The notes: generated from the sequence alone by a model not told the origin. Shown: positions 37,740 to 46,118, counted from the first letter of the stretch. The stretch: 64,000 bases of DNA from Streptomyces pseudovenezuelae (GCF_029892565.1 NZ_JARXVH010000012.1:248001-312000), one strand, 5' to 3'. Translations and numbers: made by a program.

Positions 37740-37847
37740 CGGGTACCTGGCGCCGAGCTGAGCATCTATCCCGACTCCGGTCACGGTGCTCTCTTCCAGC
37801 ACCACGACCTGTTCGTCCAGCAGGTGCTGAACTTCCTTCGCGAGTAG
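37740..37847 (+). pseudogene. remnant of an alpha/beta-hydrolase C-terminus
   Basis: A short reading frame encodes PGAELSIYPDSGHGALF followed by QHHDLFVQQVLNFLRE and a stop. This is the C-terminal end of an alpha/beta-hydrolase, including the catalytic-His segment DSGHG. No nucleophile elbow or acid region is found upstream, where the frame is broken and the sequence looks non-coding. It is probably the decayed end of a deleted gene. Confidence 0.6.
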
Positions 37848-37896
37848 GGGGTTTGACGGTATTCGCAGGACCGATCCCGACCTGCGGGACCGGGTT

Positions 37897-37930
37897 GGGG
37901 ACTATGGTGGGGGACGGACGTCCCAGACCC
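37897..37930 (+). promoter_or_regulatory. conserved upstream box, copy A (STAS/GAF-ANTAR operon)
   Basis: A 34-bp stretch of the form GGGGACTATG-n-TGG-nn-GACGGACG-n-CC-nn-GACCC is shared with copy B upstream of the third GAF-ANTAR gene (27 of 34 positions identical by eye). It lies 236 bp before the STAS gene in a 320-bp gap in which I see no gene. It may be a promoter or operator common to both units; the sigma factor is not recognisable. Confidence 0.55.
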
Positions 37931-38166
37931 TGGCGGCTCGTCGTAGATCGACACAGATGGCGCGGGGTGCGGACCTTTTTTTCGTCCGTGGCCCGGCGCA
38001 TCCCTTGGAGGGAATCGGTTGGGTCCGCCGACCTGTACCACAGGCTTTCGGACCGGCCTTCGCTCCGCCTTCGCCGAACGTACGCCGCTACCGGCAGCGC
38101 ACCGAGGGGGCCGGCATTCCCGGTGCCCCTCGTCAGCTGCCGCATGGTCTTCTGAACCGAGGCGTC

Positions 38167-38604
38167 ATGCCCTTCCCGCAGCTCACCGTCTACCGTCATG
38201 ACCGTAGGAAGCGGGCACTGATCACCCTGGCCGGTGAGATCGACCTGACATCGGCCCCGCTGGTGCGCACGGCGCTCGCGCAATGTCTGCGCGACGGTAT
38301 CCACACCATCGACATCGACCTCACCTCCGTCACCTTCTGCGACTGCAGCGGCCTCAACGTCTTCCTGTACGCCGCGCAACGGGTCACCGTCGCGGGCGGA
38401 GCCCTGCGACTGCACCACCCGCCACCGACCCTGGACCTGATCCTCGACCTCACCGGCGCCGGATTCCTGCTCCTCGGCGACGAGTTCGGGCCACTCTCGC
38501 CTCCTCCCCGGGGTGCCCCGGTGCCGACCGTCCAGACCCCGGAACTCACCTTGGTCGGGCGGGAGTTGCTCGCGCCCGAGGCCCGGGCCCGGTGGTCGGG
38601 GTGA
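38167..38604 (+). CDS. STAS-domain anti-sigma factor antagonist
   Basis: 145 residues with a single STAS domain. LAGEIDLTSAPLV and the phosphorylatable serine Ser61 in FCDCSGLNVF match RsbV/SpoIIAA-type antagonists, which bind anti-sigma kinases when unphosphorylated. A proline-rich tail of about 35 residues follows. It overlaps the next gene by GTGA, forming an operon STAS, GAF-ANTAR, GAF-ANTAR. The RsbW-like ATPase encoded near 50.2 kb could be a partner, but that is speculative. Confidence 0.85.
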   Translation: MPFPQLTVYRHDRRKRALITLAGEIDLTSAPLVRTALAQCLRDGIHTIDIDLTSVTFCDCSGLNVFLYAAQRVTVAGGALRLHHPPPTLDLILDLTGAGFLLLGDEFGPLSPPPRGAPVPTVQTPELTLVGRELLAPEARARWSG

Positions 38605-39413
38605 GGTCCGACAGCCGGTCGGCCCGCATCCAGCTGCTGGTCGCCGAGCAGGCGGCCCAGCGCGGTGGCCGGGTCGGCGTGGTGGACGTGTGCACCGCGG
38701 CCGTGGCCGCGCTCCCGGTCGGCGGGGCCGGGCTGTCGGCCATGTCCCGGACCGCGGGCAGCCATCCGCTGTGCAGCACCGACACCGTCAGCGAGCAACT
38801 GGAGGAACTGCAGCTCACCTTGGGCGAGGGGCCCTGCGTGGAAGCCTTCACGCAGGGCTCGGCCGTCCTCACCCCCGATCTGCTCTTCGGTCAACTCCAG
38901 GACCGCTGGAGCGTGTTCGCCGACGCGGCCCTGGAGGCCGGCGCCCGCGCGGTGTTCGCGCTGCCCCTGCAGATCGGGGCGATCAGCCCGGGCGTCCTGG
39001 ACCTGTACGCCAATGTGCCGACCGTGCTGGGCCCGGAGCAACTGGCCGACGCGCTGGCCTTCGCCGACCTCGCGACCCTGCTCCTGCTCGACGCCCGGAT
39101 CGACGAGACCGGTCCGTCGGACGGTGGTCCGTCGGACGGTGGTCCGTCGGGCGATGGTCCGTCGGGCGACGGTCCGTGGCCCGACCGGAACCTCGACGAC
39201 CTCGGCGGCTACCGGGCCGAGATCGACCAGGCCACCGGCATCCTCACCGTCCAGCTCGGTGTCGGCATCGACGAGGCCTTCGTACGACTGCGCGCGCACG
39301 CCTACATGCGGGGCCGCCGGCTCGCCGACGTGGCCGCCGACGTGGTGGCCCACCGGCTCCGCTTCTCCCCGGAGCCGGAGCCGACCGACGAGAACCCACA
39401 AGGGTGTGCCTGA
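38601..39413 (+). CDS. GAF and ANTAR domain regulator 1
   Basis: 270 residues: a GAF domain (about residues 5-160; LGEGPCVEAFTQGSAV is the diagnostic block) and a C-terminal ANTAR RNA-binding domain (IDQATGILTVQLGVGIDEAFVRLR). ANTAR proteins bind paired hexaloop hairpins in leader RNA and prevent termination. The linker contains four 15-bp DNA repeats that encode PSDGG/PSGDG units. GTG start in GTGA overlap with the STAS gene; the stop shares a base with the next ATG (TGATG). The ligand and RNA targets are unknown. Confidence 0.85.
   Translation: MRSDSRSARIQLLVAEQAAQRGGRVGVVDVCTAAVAALPVGGAGLSAMSRTAGSHPLCSTDTVSEQLEELQLTLGEGPCVEAFTQGSAVLTPDLLFGQLQDRWSVFADAALEAGARAVFALPLQIGAISPGVLDLYANVPTVLGPEQLADALAFADLATLLLLDARIDETGPSDGGPSDGGPSGDGPSGDGPWPDRNLDDLGGYRAEIDQATGILTVQLGVGIDEAFVRLRAHAYMRGRRLADVAADVVAHRLRFSPEPEPTDENPQGCA
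39111..39170 (+). repeat. four 15-bp tandem repeats inside the GAF-ANTAR 1 linker
   Basis: Units GGTCCGTCGGACGGT (twice), GGTCCGTCGGGCGAT and GGTCCGTCGGGCGAC are in frame, so copy-number change would lengthen the linker by five residues per unit without a frameshift. They join the GAF and ANTAR domains. Confidence 0.85.
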
Positions 39414-40129
39414 TGAATCAGCAGCTCCTGGCCAAGACCTTCGTAGAGCTCGCGGACAACCTGGTCACCGACTTCGACCTGATCGACTTCCTGCGGCTGC
39501 TCACCGACCGCTGCGTGGGGCTGCTCGACGCGAGCGCCGCCGGGGTGCTGCTCGCCGACCGCGACGGCGCCCTGCACGTGATGGCCGCCTCCGACGAGCA
39601 GGCGCGGCTGCTGGAGCTCTTCCAGCTCCAGAACGACGAAGGCCCCTGCCTGGAGTGCTTCCACACCGGCGCACCCGTGCTCGTCCCCGACCTGAGCGCG
39701 GAGACCCTACAGTGGCCGCGGTTCGCGGTGGCGGCCCAGCGCAGCGGGTTCACCGCCGTACAGGCACTGCCGATGCGGCTGCGGGACGAGGTCGTCGGCG
39801 CCCTGAACCTCTTCCACGCCGAGCCCGGCCCCATCGAGCCGGCGGGCACCCTCATCGCGCAGGCCCTGGCCGACGTGGCCACCATCAGCCTGCTGCAGCA
39901 GCGCTCCACGCGCCGCAGCACGGTTCTCAACGAGCAGTTGCAGGCCGCGCTGAACAGCCGCGTGCTGATCGAGCAGGCCAAGGGGAAGCTCGCCGAACGC
40001 CAGGGCATCGACATGGAGCAGGCCTTCACCGCCCTGCGCGGCTACGCCCGCTCGCACAACCTCCGCCTGTCCGACCTGGCCCGCGCCTTCATCGACGGCT
40101 CGGAGCCCCTGCCCGGACTCGCGGCCTGA
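39413..40129 (+). CDS. GAF and ANTAR domain regulator 2
   Basis: 238 residues. The GAF domain (DFLRLLTDRCVGLLDAS, FQLQNDEGPCLECFHTG, GALNLFH) is followed by an ANTAR domain (LNSRVLIEQAKGKLAER, GYARSHNLRLSDLARAFID). It is a close paralogue of the third copy at 42.5-43.2 kb, and the paralogy extends a few bases upstream to a shared AGGGTGTGC leader. The ATG is coupled to the preceding stop; an in-frame GTG three codons earlier is possible. Expected to be a transcription antiterminator. Confidence 0.88.
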   Translation: MNQQLLAKTFVELADNLVTDFDLIDFLRLLTDRCVGLLDASAAGVLLADRDGALHVMAASDEQARLLELFQLQNDEGPCLECFHTGAPVLVPDLSAETLQWPRFAVAAQRSGFTAVQALPMRLRDEVVGALNLFHAEPGPIEPAGTLIAQALADVATISLLQQRSTRRSTVLNEQLQAALNSRVLIEQAKGKLAERQGIDMEQAFTALRGYARSHNLRLSDLARAFIDGSEPLPGLAA

Positions 40130-40140
40130 CGCGGACGCCG

Positions 40141-40497
40141 TCAGCGGCGGGCCAGTTGGCGTTCGCCGGCCGCGCCGGGCTGGTAGGGCAGGCCGTAGTG
40201 CTTGAAGATCGCTTCCTCCTGCTCGGCGGGCAGTACGTCGTCGGTGCCGATCGACGGGGCCTGCTTCACCAGGGCCCGGGCGTAGCCGACGCGGACGTAG
40301 TCGGGCCCGACGGTCGCGTCCGCGAGGGGGACGAAGACCAGGCGGTGCCGCGTGGGCAGCCCGGTCCGTACCGTCGCCATGGCCGGTTCGTCGGTGCTGG
40401 TGTCCACGTACACGGCCTCCAGCACACCGATCTTGTGCGACTCCTCGTCGACGACATCGCGGTCGCGCCACTCTCGGACATCAGCTGCGTGAATCAT
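40141..40497 (-). CDS. PRC-barrel domain protein
   Basis: 118 residues. The PRC-barrel core is visible in EWRDRDVVDEESHKIGVLEAVYVD and PTRHRLVFVPLADATVGPDYVRVGYA. Such small beta-barrels occur in RimM-like and stress proteins in actinobacteria and may bind protein or RNA. The ATG overlaps the preceding ANTAR gene's stop as ATGA, so the two are co-translated. Molecular partner unknown. Confidence 0.8.
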   Translation of the reverse strand: MIHAADVREWRDRDVVDEESHKIGVLEAVYVDTSTDEPAMATVRTGLPTRHRLVFVPLADATVGPDYVRVGYARALVKQAPSIGTDDVLPAEQEEAIFKHYGLPYQPGAAGERQLARR

Positions 40498-40907
40498 GGT
40501 CTTTCCCTTCCGGACGATTGCTCCTCGGGTACCCCGTCACACCCTCGGTCCTCCGCGTAGAGCCGCCGCAGTGCGCGCCGCAGGCCGCGCCGCATCAGCC
40601 GCGGGAGCGGCTCGCCCTCCCAGGCGGCGACCAGGGCCGCGGCCACGTCCGGCACGTCGCTGTTGCACTGGCGCGCGACGTCCACCAGCAGATTCCTGGC
40701 CGGTGCGCGGCGGCAGGGGGCCAGGATCATCACCATGCCGCAGGCCCTGTCGACGTCCGTGCGGCCGGCCAGCGCCCGCCGCAGCCGACGGTTCTCGGCG
40801 CGCAGCGCCTCGACGTCCTGGTCCGCCGGATCCTCCTCCGTCGAGGGTTCGGTCCTCGACCCCCACCAGCCCTTGGGAAGCATGGCTGTGCGCTGCACTC
40901 CACCCAC
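40494..40907 (-). CDS. small ANTAR-domain protein with coiled lead
   Basis: 137 residues from a GTG, or 129 from an ATG eight codons later (MLPKGWWG), which is equally possible. An acidic helical lead (VEALRAENRRLRRALAG) is followed by an ANTAR-like block VDRACGMVMILAPCRRAPARNLL. There is no GAF domain, so the sensor is missing or supplied in trans. The C-terminus is Arg-rich. It precedes and is coupled to the PRC-barrel gene. Confidence 0.65.
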   Translation of the reverse strand: MGGVQRTAMLPKGWWGSRTEPSTEEDPADQDVEALRAENRRLRRALAGRTDVDRACGMVMILAPCRRAPARNLLVDVARQCNSDVPDVAAALVAAWEGEPLPRLMRRGLRRALRRLYAEDRGCDGVPEEQSSGRERP

Positions 40908-40957
40908 CTCTCACGTTTCCCGGTCGTCGACCGCGGACTTCGCGGTCTCGACGGTCG

Positions 40958-41236
40958 TCATCCGCGGGGTTCGTGGTCCCGACGGTCCTCTCGCTTCCAG
41001 CGCGCCCGGTGCTGCCGGCTGTAGCGGCGGGCCCAGCGGTCCTGCCGGTCGCGGCGCTGCTGGTAGTCCCGGTAGCCCTGGAGGTCGGACCCGTCGCCGC
41101 GGATCCAGCCGCCACCGCGATCGCGGCCGTAGCGGGTGGCGCCGAAGAGGAGCACGGCCGCGGCCACCCACCACAGAGGGCTGAGGAAGCCGAGGCCGAA
41201 GAGGATCAGGATGAGGATGAGAAGCAGGACGAACAC
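40958..41236 (-). CDS. small membrane protein with basic C-terminus
   Basis: 92 residues: two closely spaced hydrophobic stretches at the N-terminus (MFVLLLILILILFGLGFL and WWVAAAVLLFGA) followed by an Arg/Asp/Gln-rich hydrophilic half (RRDRQDRWARRYSRQHRARW). Similar small proteins are frequent in Streptomyces; no function is known. Codon bias supports a real gene. Confidence 0.65.
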   Translation of the reverse strand: MFVLLLILILILFGLGFLSPLWWVAAAVLLFGATRYGRDRGGGWIRGDGSDLQGYRDYQQRRDRQDRWARRYSRQHRARWKREDRRDHEPRG

Positions 41237-41341
41237 GGTGGCCTCCCGGCACGGAACGAAGCGTCGCTGCCGGGGGCCGGGGCCTGTTCGACCAGCGTAG
41301 TCCTCGGCGGAGGGCGCCGGTAGCGAGCTCTGTCCGCCGCC

Positions 41342-42163
41342 TCACGGGGCGGTCACGTCGGAACTGTTCAGGGCACCGCCGCCGGACGGCACGGACGAGG
41401 CCGAGGTCTCGGGGGTGGGGCTGGATTCGGGAGTGGAGCTCTGGCTGGGCTCGGAGCCGGACCCGGTCTCCGGTGCCGCGCTCGCGTCCGGCGTGGTGGA
41501 GCCGCGGGGCTGCGGAGCCGTGCCGCTGGACGTGCCCGGGGTGAGGCTCGGCCTGGTCGTGGGGTGGGAGTCATCGGCCGAGCCGCCGCCCACCGAAGTG
41601 CCCTTGCCCGGCTCGTTCTTGACGACGGCGGAGACCGGCTTGCCCGCGATCAGCTCCACCGCGGTCACCGTGACCATCGCCAGCGCGAACACCAGGCCCG
41701 TCGCCAGCGCGTACTTCTTCCAGCCGAAGGTCTTCCGCAGGGAGCCGCCCCGATAGGTGGTGACCGACTCGCCCTCGGGAGCCACGAAAGGCGGTTCCTC
41801 GCCGGAGAGCAAGGCGTCGGGTGAAGGGTCGGGCGAGGGGTCGGGCGGTAACGCGAACGCCGCCCGGGCGTCCGCGCGCGCTTCGGCCCGTTCCTCGGTC
41901 GGTGTCTTCGGCACCCCCACCAGCGGCACCCGGCTGCGGATCTCCTCCCCCGTCCGTCGGAAGGCGTGCTGGAAGACCGCCGCGCCGGTGGTGGCGCTGG
42001 TGCTGACCACGGCGGCGCCGATGATCGTCCCGGTCACTCCCAGCAGGGACGCGAGAAACGCGCCCACCACCGTCGCGAGCGCGCTCGCCGCCACCTGTAC
42101 GGCGGTCAGGTCGAGCACTTTGCGCTTCGGCGCCTGTCCTTCTTCTTTTCTGCGGTTCTCCAC
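41342..42163 (-). CDS. membrane protein of unknown function with Ser/Thr/Pro-rich exterior
   Basis: 273 residues. A cytoplasmic basic lead is followed by an Ala/Thr/Gly-rich hydrophobic hairpin (about residues 22-65), a charged middle segment with DPSPDPSPD, a further membrane helix (about 152-171) and a 100-residue Ser/Thr/Pro tail that is probably outside. No catalytic motif seen. It is divergent from the third GAF-ANTAR gene across a 359-bp region. Confidence 0.6.
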   Translation of the reverse strand: MENRRKEEGQAPKRKVLDLTAVQVAASALATVVGAFLASLLGVTGTIIGAAVVSTSATTGAAVFQHAFRRTGEEIRSRVPLVGVPKTPTEERAEARADARAAFALPPDPSPDPSPDALLSGEEPPFVAPEGESVTTYRGGSLRKTFGWKKYALATGLVFALAMVTVTAVELIAGKPVSAVVKNEPGKGTSVGGGSADDSHPTTRPSLTPGTSSGTAPQPRGSTTPDASAAPETGSGSEPSQSSTPESSPTPETSASSVPSGGGALNSSDVTAP

Positions 42164-42414
42164 CGATATCCCTCAATGTCCCTGATGTCACTTGGTGTTT
42201 CCCGGAGCCCGACGGCCGTCGACCGCCGCTCTGCCGTCGCAGCCGTCGCGGCCGTCGCCGTGATGGCGAACACGTGACGGCGAACGGCGGGGGCCAGGCC
42301 GGGCGACAACGGGACGACTGCCCGGCTGCGGAGGTTTCACCTGCGATCAGTGGACACAACCGGTGGCTTTTCGGTCACACATGGCATTCGGCGGGGGCGC
42401 CACCGCACAGGACC

Positions 42415-42448
42415 GGGGACTATGCTGGCCGACGGACGCCCTGGACCC
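42415..42448 (+). promoter_or_regulatory. conserved upstream box, copy B (GAF-ANTAR 3)
   Basis: The second copy of the GGGGACTATG...GACGGACG...GACCC box, 74 bp before the GAF-ANTAR 3 ATG, within a 359-bp gap that otherwise shows no gene. It resembles copy A upstream of the STAS operon. The closer spacing here suggests that it includes or borders the promoter. Confidence 0.55.
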
Positions 42449-42522
42449 CGGTGAACACACCGCCTGCTGACCCTGGTTGCGGCGGGAGCGGACTTCTCGT
42501 GCTGGACCAGAGGGTGTGCACC

Positions 42523-43248
42523 ATGAAGGAACAGCTCATGGCCCGGACGTTCGTCGAGCTGGCGGACAGTCTGGTCGCCGACTTCGACCTCGTGGACTTC
42601 CTGCGCCTGCTCACCGACCGCTGCGTCGACCTGCTCGACGCGAGCGCGGCGGGCGTCCTGCTCGCCGACCGCGACGGAGTGCTGCGCGTCATGGCCGCCT
42701 CCGACGAACGGGTGCGCCTGCTGGAGCTCTTCCAGCTCCAGAACCACGAAGGCCCCTGCCTGGACTGCTTCCACACCGGGGTCGCGGTCTCCGTGCCGGA
42801 CCTGCGCGACGAGGCCGACCGCTGGCCGCTGTTCACCGCCCAGGCCCAGCGCATCGGCTTCTCCTCCGTCCAGGCGCTGCCCATGCGGCTGCGCGACGAG
42901 GTGGTCGGCGCCCTCAACCTCTTCCACACCACTCCGGTGCCCATCGACCCCGCCGACACCCCCTTCGCCCAGGCCCTCGCCGACGTCGCCACCATCAGCG
43001 TCCTGCAGCAACGCACCACGGAGCGCAGCACACTTCTCAACGAGCAGTTGCAGTCGGCCCTCAACAGCCGTGTCCTGATCGAGCAGGCCAAGGGCAAACT
43101 CGCCGAGCGCCGGCACACGGACATGGAGCAGGCCTTCTCCGCCCTGAGGTCCTACGCCCGCTCCCACAACCGCCGCCTGGCGGACGTGGCCCGCGCCTTC
43201 ATCGACGAGACGGAACATCTCCCCGGCCTCAGCGCCGCGGCTTCCTGA
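42523..43248 (+). CDS. GAF and ANTAR domain regulator 3
   Basis: 241 residues and closely similar over the full length to GAF-ANTAR 2: shared FVELAD, DFLRLLTDRCV, LNEQLQxALNSRVLIEQAKG and YARSHNxRL blocks. The GAF cysteines in EGPCLDCFHTG are conserved in both, which suggests a common ligand or redox signal. The ATG is preceded by AGGG as in copy 2. A recent segmental duplication is likely. The gene stands alone and converges with the antiporter gene. Confidence 0.88.
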   Translation: MKEQLMARTFVELADSLVADFDLVDFLRLLTDRCVDLLDASAAGVLLADRDGVLRVMAASDERVRLLELFQLQNHEGPCLDCFHTGVAVSVPDLRDEADRWPLFTAQAQRIGFSSVQALPMRLRDEVVGALNLFHTTPVPIDPADTPFAQALADVATISVLQQRTTERSTLLNEQLQSALNSRVLIEQAKGKLAERRHTDMEQAFSALRSYARSHNRRLADVARAFIDETEHLPGLSAAAS

Positions 43249-43280
43249 CCGGACTCAATCCCCTTTCCCCGACCTGGAGT

Positions 43281-44567
43281 TCACTTCGCTCCGGCCGCCG
43301 AGTCGCCGACGGCGACCCGCTCCCGGCGCCTCCGGGTCATGTCGTCCGCGGTCGCGCGCAGGGCGAGCCGGCGCGGGTAGACGGCCTCCAGCAGCGGACC
43401 CGTCATCGCGGTGGTCAGCAGAGCCATCACCACCATCAGCGAGTACAACCGCTCGTCCAGGATGCCGAGTTGGCGTCCGACGCTGAGAATGATCAGCTCG
43501 GTGAGGCCGCGGGTGTTCATCAGGACGGCCAGGGCGGAGGAGATACGGCGGTCGAGGCCGACGGCGAAGGCGCCCGCGTACGCGCCGACGAGCTTGCCGC
43601 CCGTCGCCACCAGCAGGATCAGCGCCAGTTGACCGAGGTCGGACCAGCCAAGGCCGGACAGGTCCACCTGCAGACCGGCGACGAGGAAGAAGACCGGAAG
43701 CAACAGTACGTTGTTGACGAGACCGACCCGCTCGTGCAGGTCGGCCCGCAGCCGCTCCGAGCCCGCGCGCGGGACGACGGCCCCGAAGAGGAACGCGCCG
43801 AAGATGAAGTGCAGCCCCATCCACTCGGTCGCCGCCCCGGACAGCAGCAGCCCGGCGAACACCGTGGCGAGCAGCACCGCGGTCGGCTGCGCGGCCACCG
43901 CCGGCCGTGCCAGCAGCCGCCCGAGCAGCCACCGCACGGGATAACACATCAGCAGCAGATACGGCAGGAAGAGCAGCGCCCGCTCGGGGTGCCCGCCCGG
44001 CGCGACGATCGCCACCACCACGGCGAGCAGCGACCAGGCCAGTACGTCGGCGACGGCGGCGCAGCACAGCGCCAGTGCGCCGAGGGGTGTGCGGTGCATG
44101 TCCCGGTCGGTGAGGATCCGTGCCAGCGCCGGGAACGCGGTGATGGACATGGCGGCGCCCATGAACAGGACGAACCCCGTGTGGTTGTCGCTGGGATGGC
44201 CGCGCAGCAGATACGCGCCGAGGGCCATGCCCAGGCCGCACGGCAGCAGGAGCGAGGCCAGCGAGACCGAGGCGGCGATCCGGCCGGTGCCGCGGACCAG
44301 GGTGCGGTCGAACTCCAGGCCGACCAGGAACATGAAGACGGCGACGCCGACCTCGGCCAGCGCGGCCAGGAACGGCCTGATGTCGGTCGGCAGCAGCGCG
44401 TGGGAGAGGGCCCCGCCGAACAGGGTCGGGCCGAGGAGGATGCCGGCCAGGATCTCGCCGATCACCGGGGGCTGGCCGAACCTGCGCGCCAACTGCCCGA
44501 GCAGACCGGCGGCGACGATGACGACGGCCAGACCCGTCAGCAGGGCGGCCGCTTGGGAGGAGGTCAT
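43281..44567 (-). CDS. cation/proton antiporter (Kef/CPA2 family)
   Basis: 428 residues with about twelve membrane helices. GQPPVIGEILAGILLGPTLFG near the N-terminus and LMNTRGLTELIILSVG late in the sequence are the signature CPA2 blocks. No C-terminal RCK/TrkA-N domain is attached, so it is a membrane-only form. It should exchange K+ or Na+ for H+ at the cytoplasmic membrane. The C-terminal 25 residues are Arg-rich and polar. Confidence 0.9.
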   Translation of the reverse strand: MTSSQAAALLTGLAVVIVAAGLLGQLARRFGQPPVIGEILAGILLGPTLFGGALSHALLPTDIRPFLAALAEVGVAVFMFLVGLEFDRTLVRGTGRIAASVSLASLLLPCGLGMALGAYLLRGHPSDNHTGFVLFMGAAMSITAFPALARILTDRDMHRTPLGALALCCAAVADVLAWSLLAVVVAIVAPGGHPERALLFLPYLLLMCYPVRWLLGRLLARPAVAAQPTAVLLATVFAGLLLSGAATEWMGLHFIFGAFLFGAVVPRAGSERLRADLHERVGLVNNVLLLPVFFLVAGLQVDLSGLGWSDLGQLALILLVATGGKLVGAYAGAFAVGLDRRISSALAVLMNTRGLTELIILSVGRQLGILDERLYSLMVVMALLTTAMTGPLLEAVYPRRLALRATADDMTRRRRERVAVGDSAAGAK

Positions 44568-44890
44568 GGCGGAGCGGACTCCTTAGGCCGGGGACCACGA
44601 CGCCGATGGGCCTTCAGATGGTCGACCGGACGCACCGGCCGGCACCAGTGCGCGGCGGACGAAGCTGCCGATACAACGGATCAGCCGCGGCCGTTTGATT
44701 CGACGAACCCCTACATACCGATCATGACGGACGCCTGCGGAGTGTCCGCCGCAATCCCCTCTCGGTGACTGGTCGGCGAAGTCGGCGGCGGTGTTCGAAC
44801 CTGTGAGCCCCGGGCACCGACGTTCCCACGGCCCCGGTGTGGGGCATCATCAACACCCGTCCCCCCATTCGCACTTCAGGGAGCCCCCAC
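44568..44890. other. intergenic region between divergent antiporter and lysozyme genes
   Basis: About 320 bp with no credible coding sequence. An imperfect inverted repeat, CCCCGGGCACCG with CGGTGTGGGG (about 44808-44844), lies roughly 50 bp before the lysozyme start and may be regulatory or a leader hairpin. Nothing else recognised. Confidence 0.35.
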
Positions 44891-45448
44891 ATGCTCCGCG
44901 GCATAGATGTCAGCGCGTACCAGTCCTCCACCTACAGCACGGCCGGCCTCTCCTTCGTCTTCATCAAGGCGACCGAGGGCCGCTCGTACGTCAACCCGAA
45001 GCTCTCGGCCCAGACCGCGCACGCCCGTGACGCGGGTCTGGTGGCCGGCTTCTACCACTTCCTGTGGCCCGGCAACCTCACCGCCCAGGCCGAGTACTTC
45101 GTCAAGCACGCCCCCGAGAAGGCGGGCGACATCCTCGCGGTCGACTGGGAGCGCAACAGCGAGGGCACCCACGCGAGCAACGCCGAGAAGGACAGTTTCA
45201 TCCGCAAGGTGAAGGCACTGCGGCCCCACAACCGGGTCCTGCTGTACTGCAACCGCGACTTCTGGCTGAACATCGACACCACGTCGTACGCCGGCGACGG
45301 CCTCTGGATCGCCGACTACGTCACCGCCGCCAAGCCCCGCATCCAGGCCAAGTGGCGCTTCCACCAGTACAGCAGCGACCCGATCGACAAGGACGTCGCC
45401 GACTTCGCCGACAAGGCCGCGCTGAAGGCGTGGACGAAGGTCGGCTGA
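44891..45448 (+). CDS. GH25 family lysozyme (no signal peptide)
   Basis: 185 residues covering just the GH25 barrel: GIDVSAYQ (Asp6), KATEG, FYHFLWPG and the DxE pair in AVDWERN (Asp85, Glu87) are characteristic. It should cleave the MurNAc-GlcNAc bond of peptidoglycan. No signal peptide or cell-wall-binding domain is present and the catalytic domain starts at residue 4, so export by a non-Sec route, phage-like lysis or a cytoplasmic pool must be considered. GGGAG is present upstream of the ATG. Confidence 0.88.
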   Translation: MLRGIDVSAYQSSTYSTAGLSFVFIKATEGRSYVNPKLSAQTAHARDAGLVAGFYHFLWPGNLTAQAEYFVKHAPEKAGDILAVDWERNSEGTHASNAEKDSFIRKVKALRPHNRVLLYCNRDFWLNIDTTSYAGDGLWIADYVTAAKPRIQAKWRFHQYSSDPIDKDVADFADKAALKAWTKVG

Positions 45449-45455
45449 CCGCGAC

Positions 45456-46118
45456 TCAGCCCCGGAACTCCGGCGTGCGCTCCGGGCTCGCCTCGGCCAG
45501 TGCCTTGGTGACCGCCTCGACGCCTTCGCGCAGGCCGTAGACCGGGGTGCCCGGCTGCTGGCGCCAGGAGTCGTCGAGGCCGCCCGCGTCCACGGTGTCG
45601 AAGCCGAGCTCGTCGATCAGCGCCCGCACCTTCGCCTTGGCCGCCTCGTCGTCGCTCGCGACCGGCAGCGCGAGGCGGTCCTGGTCACCGGCCGGGCGGT
45701 GCCGGTCCAGGATGTCGGCGGCGTACGTGCCGTTGAAGGCCTTGACGACGGCGTGGCCGACCTGGCGTTCCGTCCAGCGGCTCTCGGTGAGTCCCTCGTC
45801 CTCGATCCCCGCGATCCGGCCGTCGCGGCTGCGGGGGTAGTAGTTGCCGGTGTCGATGACGGCGACCCCGTCGGCCGCCCCGTCCAGCACACCGGACGGC
45901 AGATCCGCCACGGCCTTCAGCGGAACCGTGATCACCACGACCTCGGCGCCCCGAGCGGCCTCCCCGACGGCCACCGGCCTCGCACCGGTCTCCTTCTCCA
46001 GCGCCGTGAGGGTCTGCGGGCCACGGGAGTTGGCCACGGAGACGTCGTGCCCGAGGGCGCTGAGCCGCCGGGTGAGGTTGCCGCCGATGTTCCCCGCGCC
46101 GATGATGCCGATCTTCAT
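45456..46118 (-). CDS. NADPH-dependent F420 reductase/NAD-binding oxidoreductase
   Basis: 220 residues. The N-terminal dinucleotide motif GAGNIGGNLTRRL and VANSRGPQTL (phosphate-binding, suggesting NADP) are followed by VVVITVPLKAV and VIDTGNYYP, characteristic of the F420 oxidoreductase family (PF03807). The ATG (MKIGIIGAG) is at the start of the Rossmann fold with AGGG upstream. It likely moves hydride between NADPH and F420 or another acceptor; a plain NADP-dependent reductase is possible. Confidence 0.82.
   Translation of the reverse strand: MKIGIIGAGNIGGNLTRRLSALGHDVSVANSRGPQTLTALEKETGARPVAVGEAARGAEVVVITVPLKAVADLPSGVLDGAADGVAVIDTGNYYPRSRDGRIAGIEDEGLTESRWTERQVGHAVVKAFNGTYAADILDRHRPAGDQDRLALPVASDDEAAKAKVRALIDELGFDTVDAGGLDDSWRQQPGTPVYGLREGVEAVTKALAEASPERTPEFRG

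Noticed and set aside
37853..38155. A 100-codon open frame upstream of the STAS gene
   Set aside because: No homology seen, Arg/Pro-rich composition and no Shine-Dalgarno; it overlaps the conserved upstream box, so the region is more likely regulatory.
44891..45448. Prophage lysis module suggested by the GH25 lysozyme
   Set aside because: No holin, tail, integrase or other phage genes next to it; neighbours are ordinary chromosomal genes.
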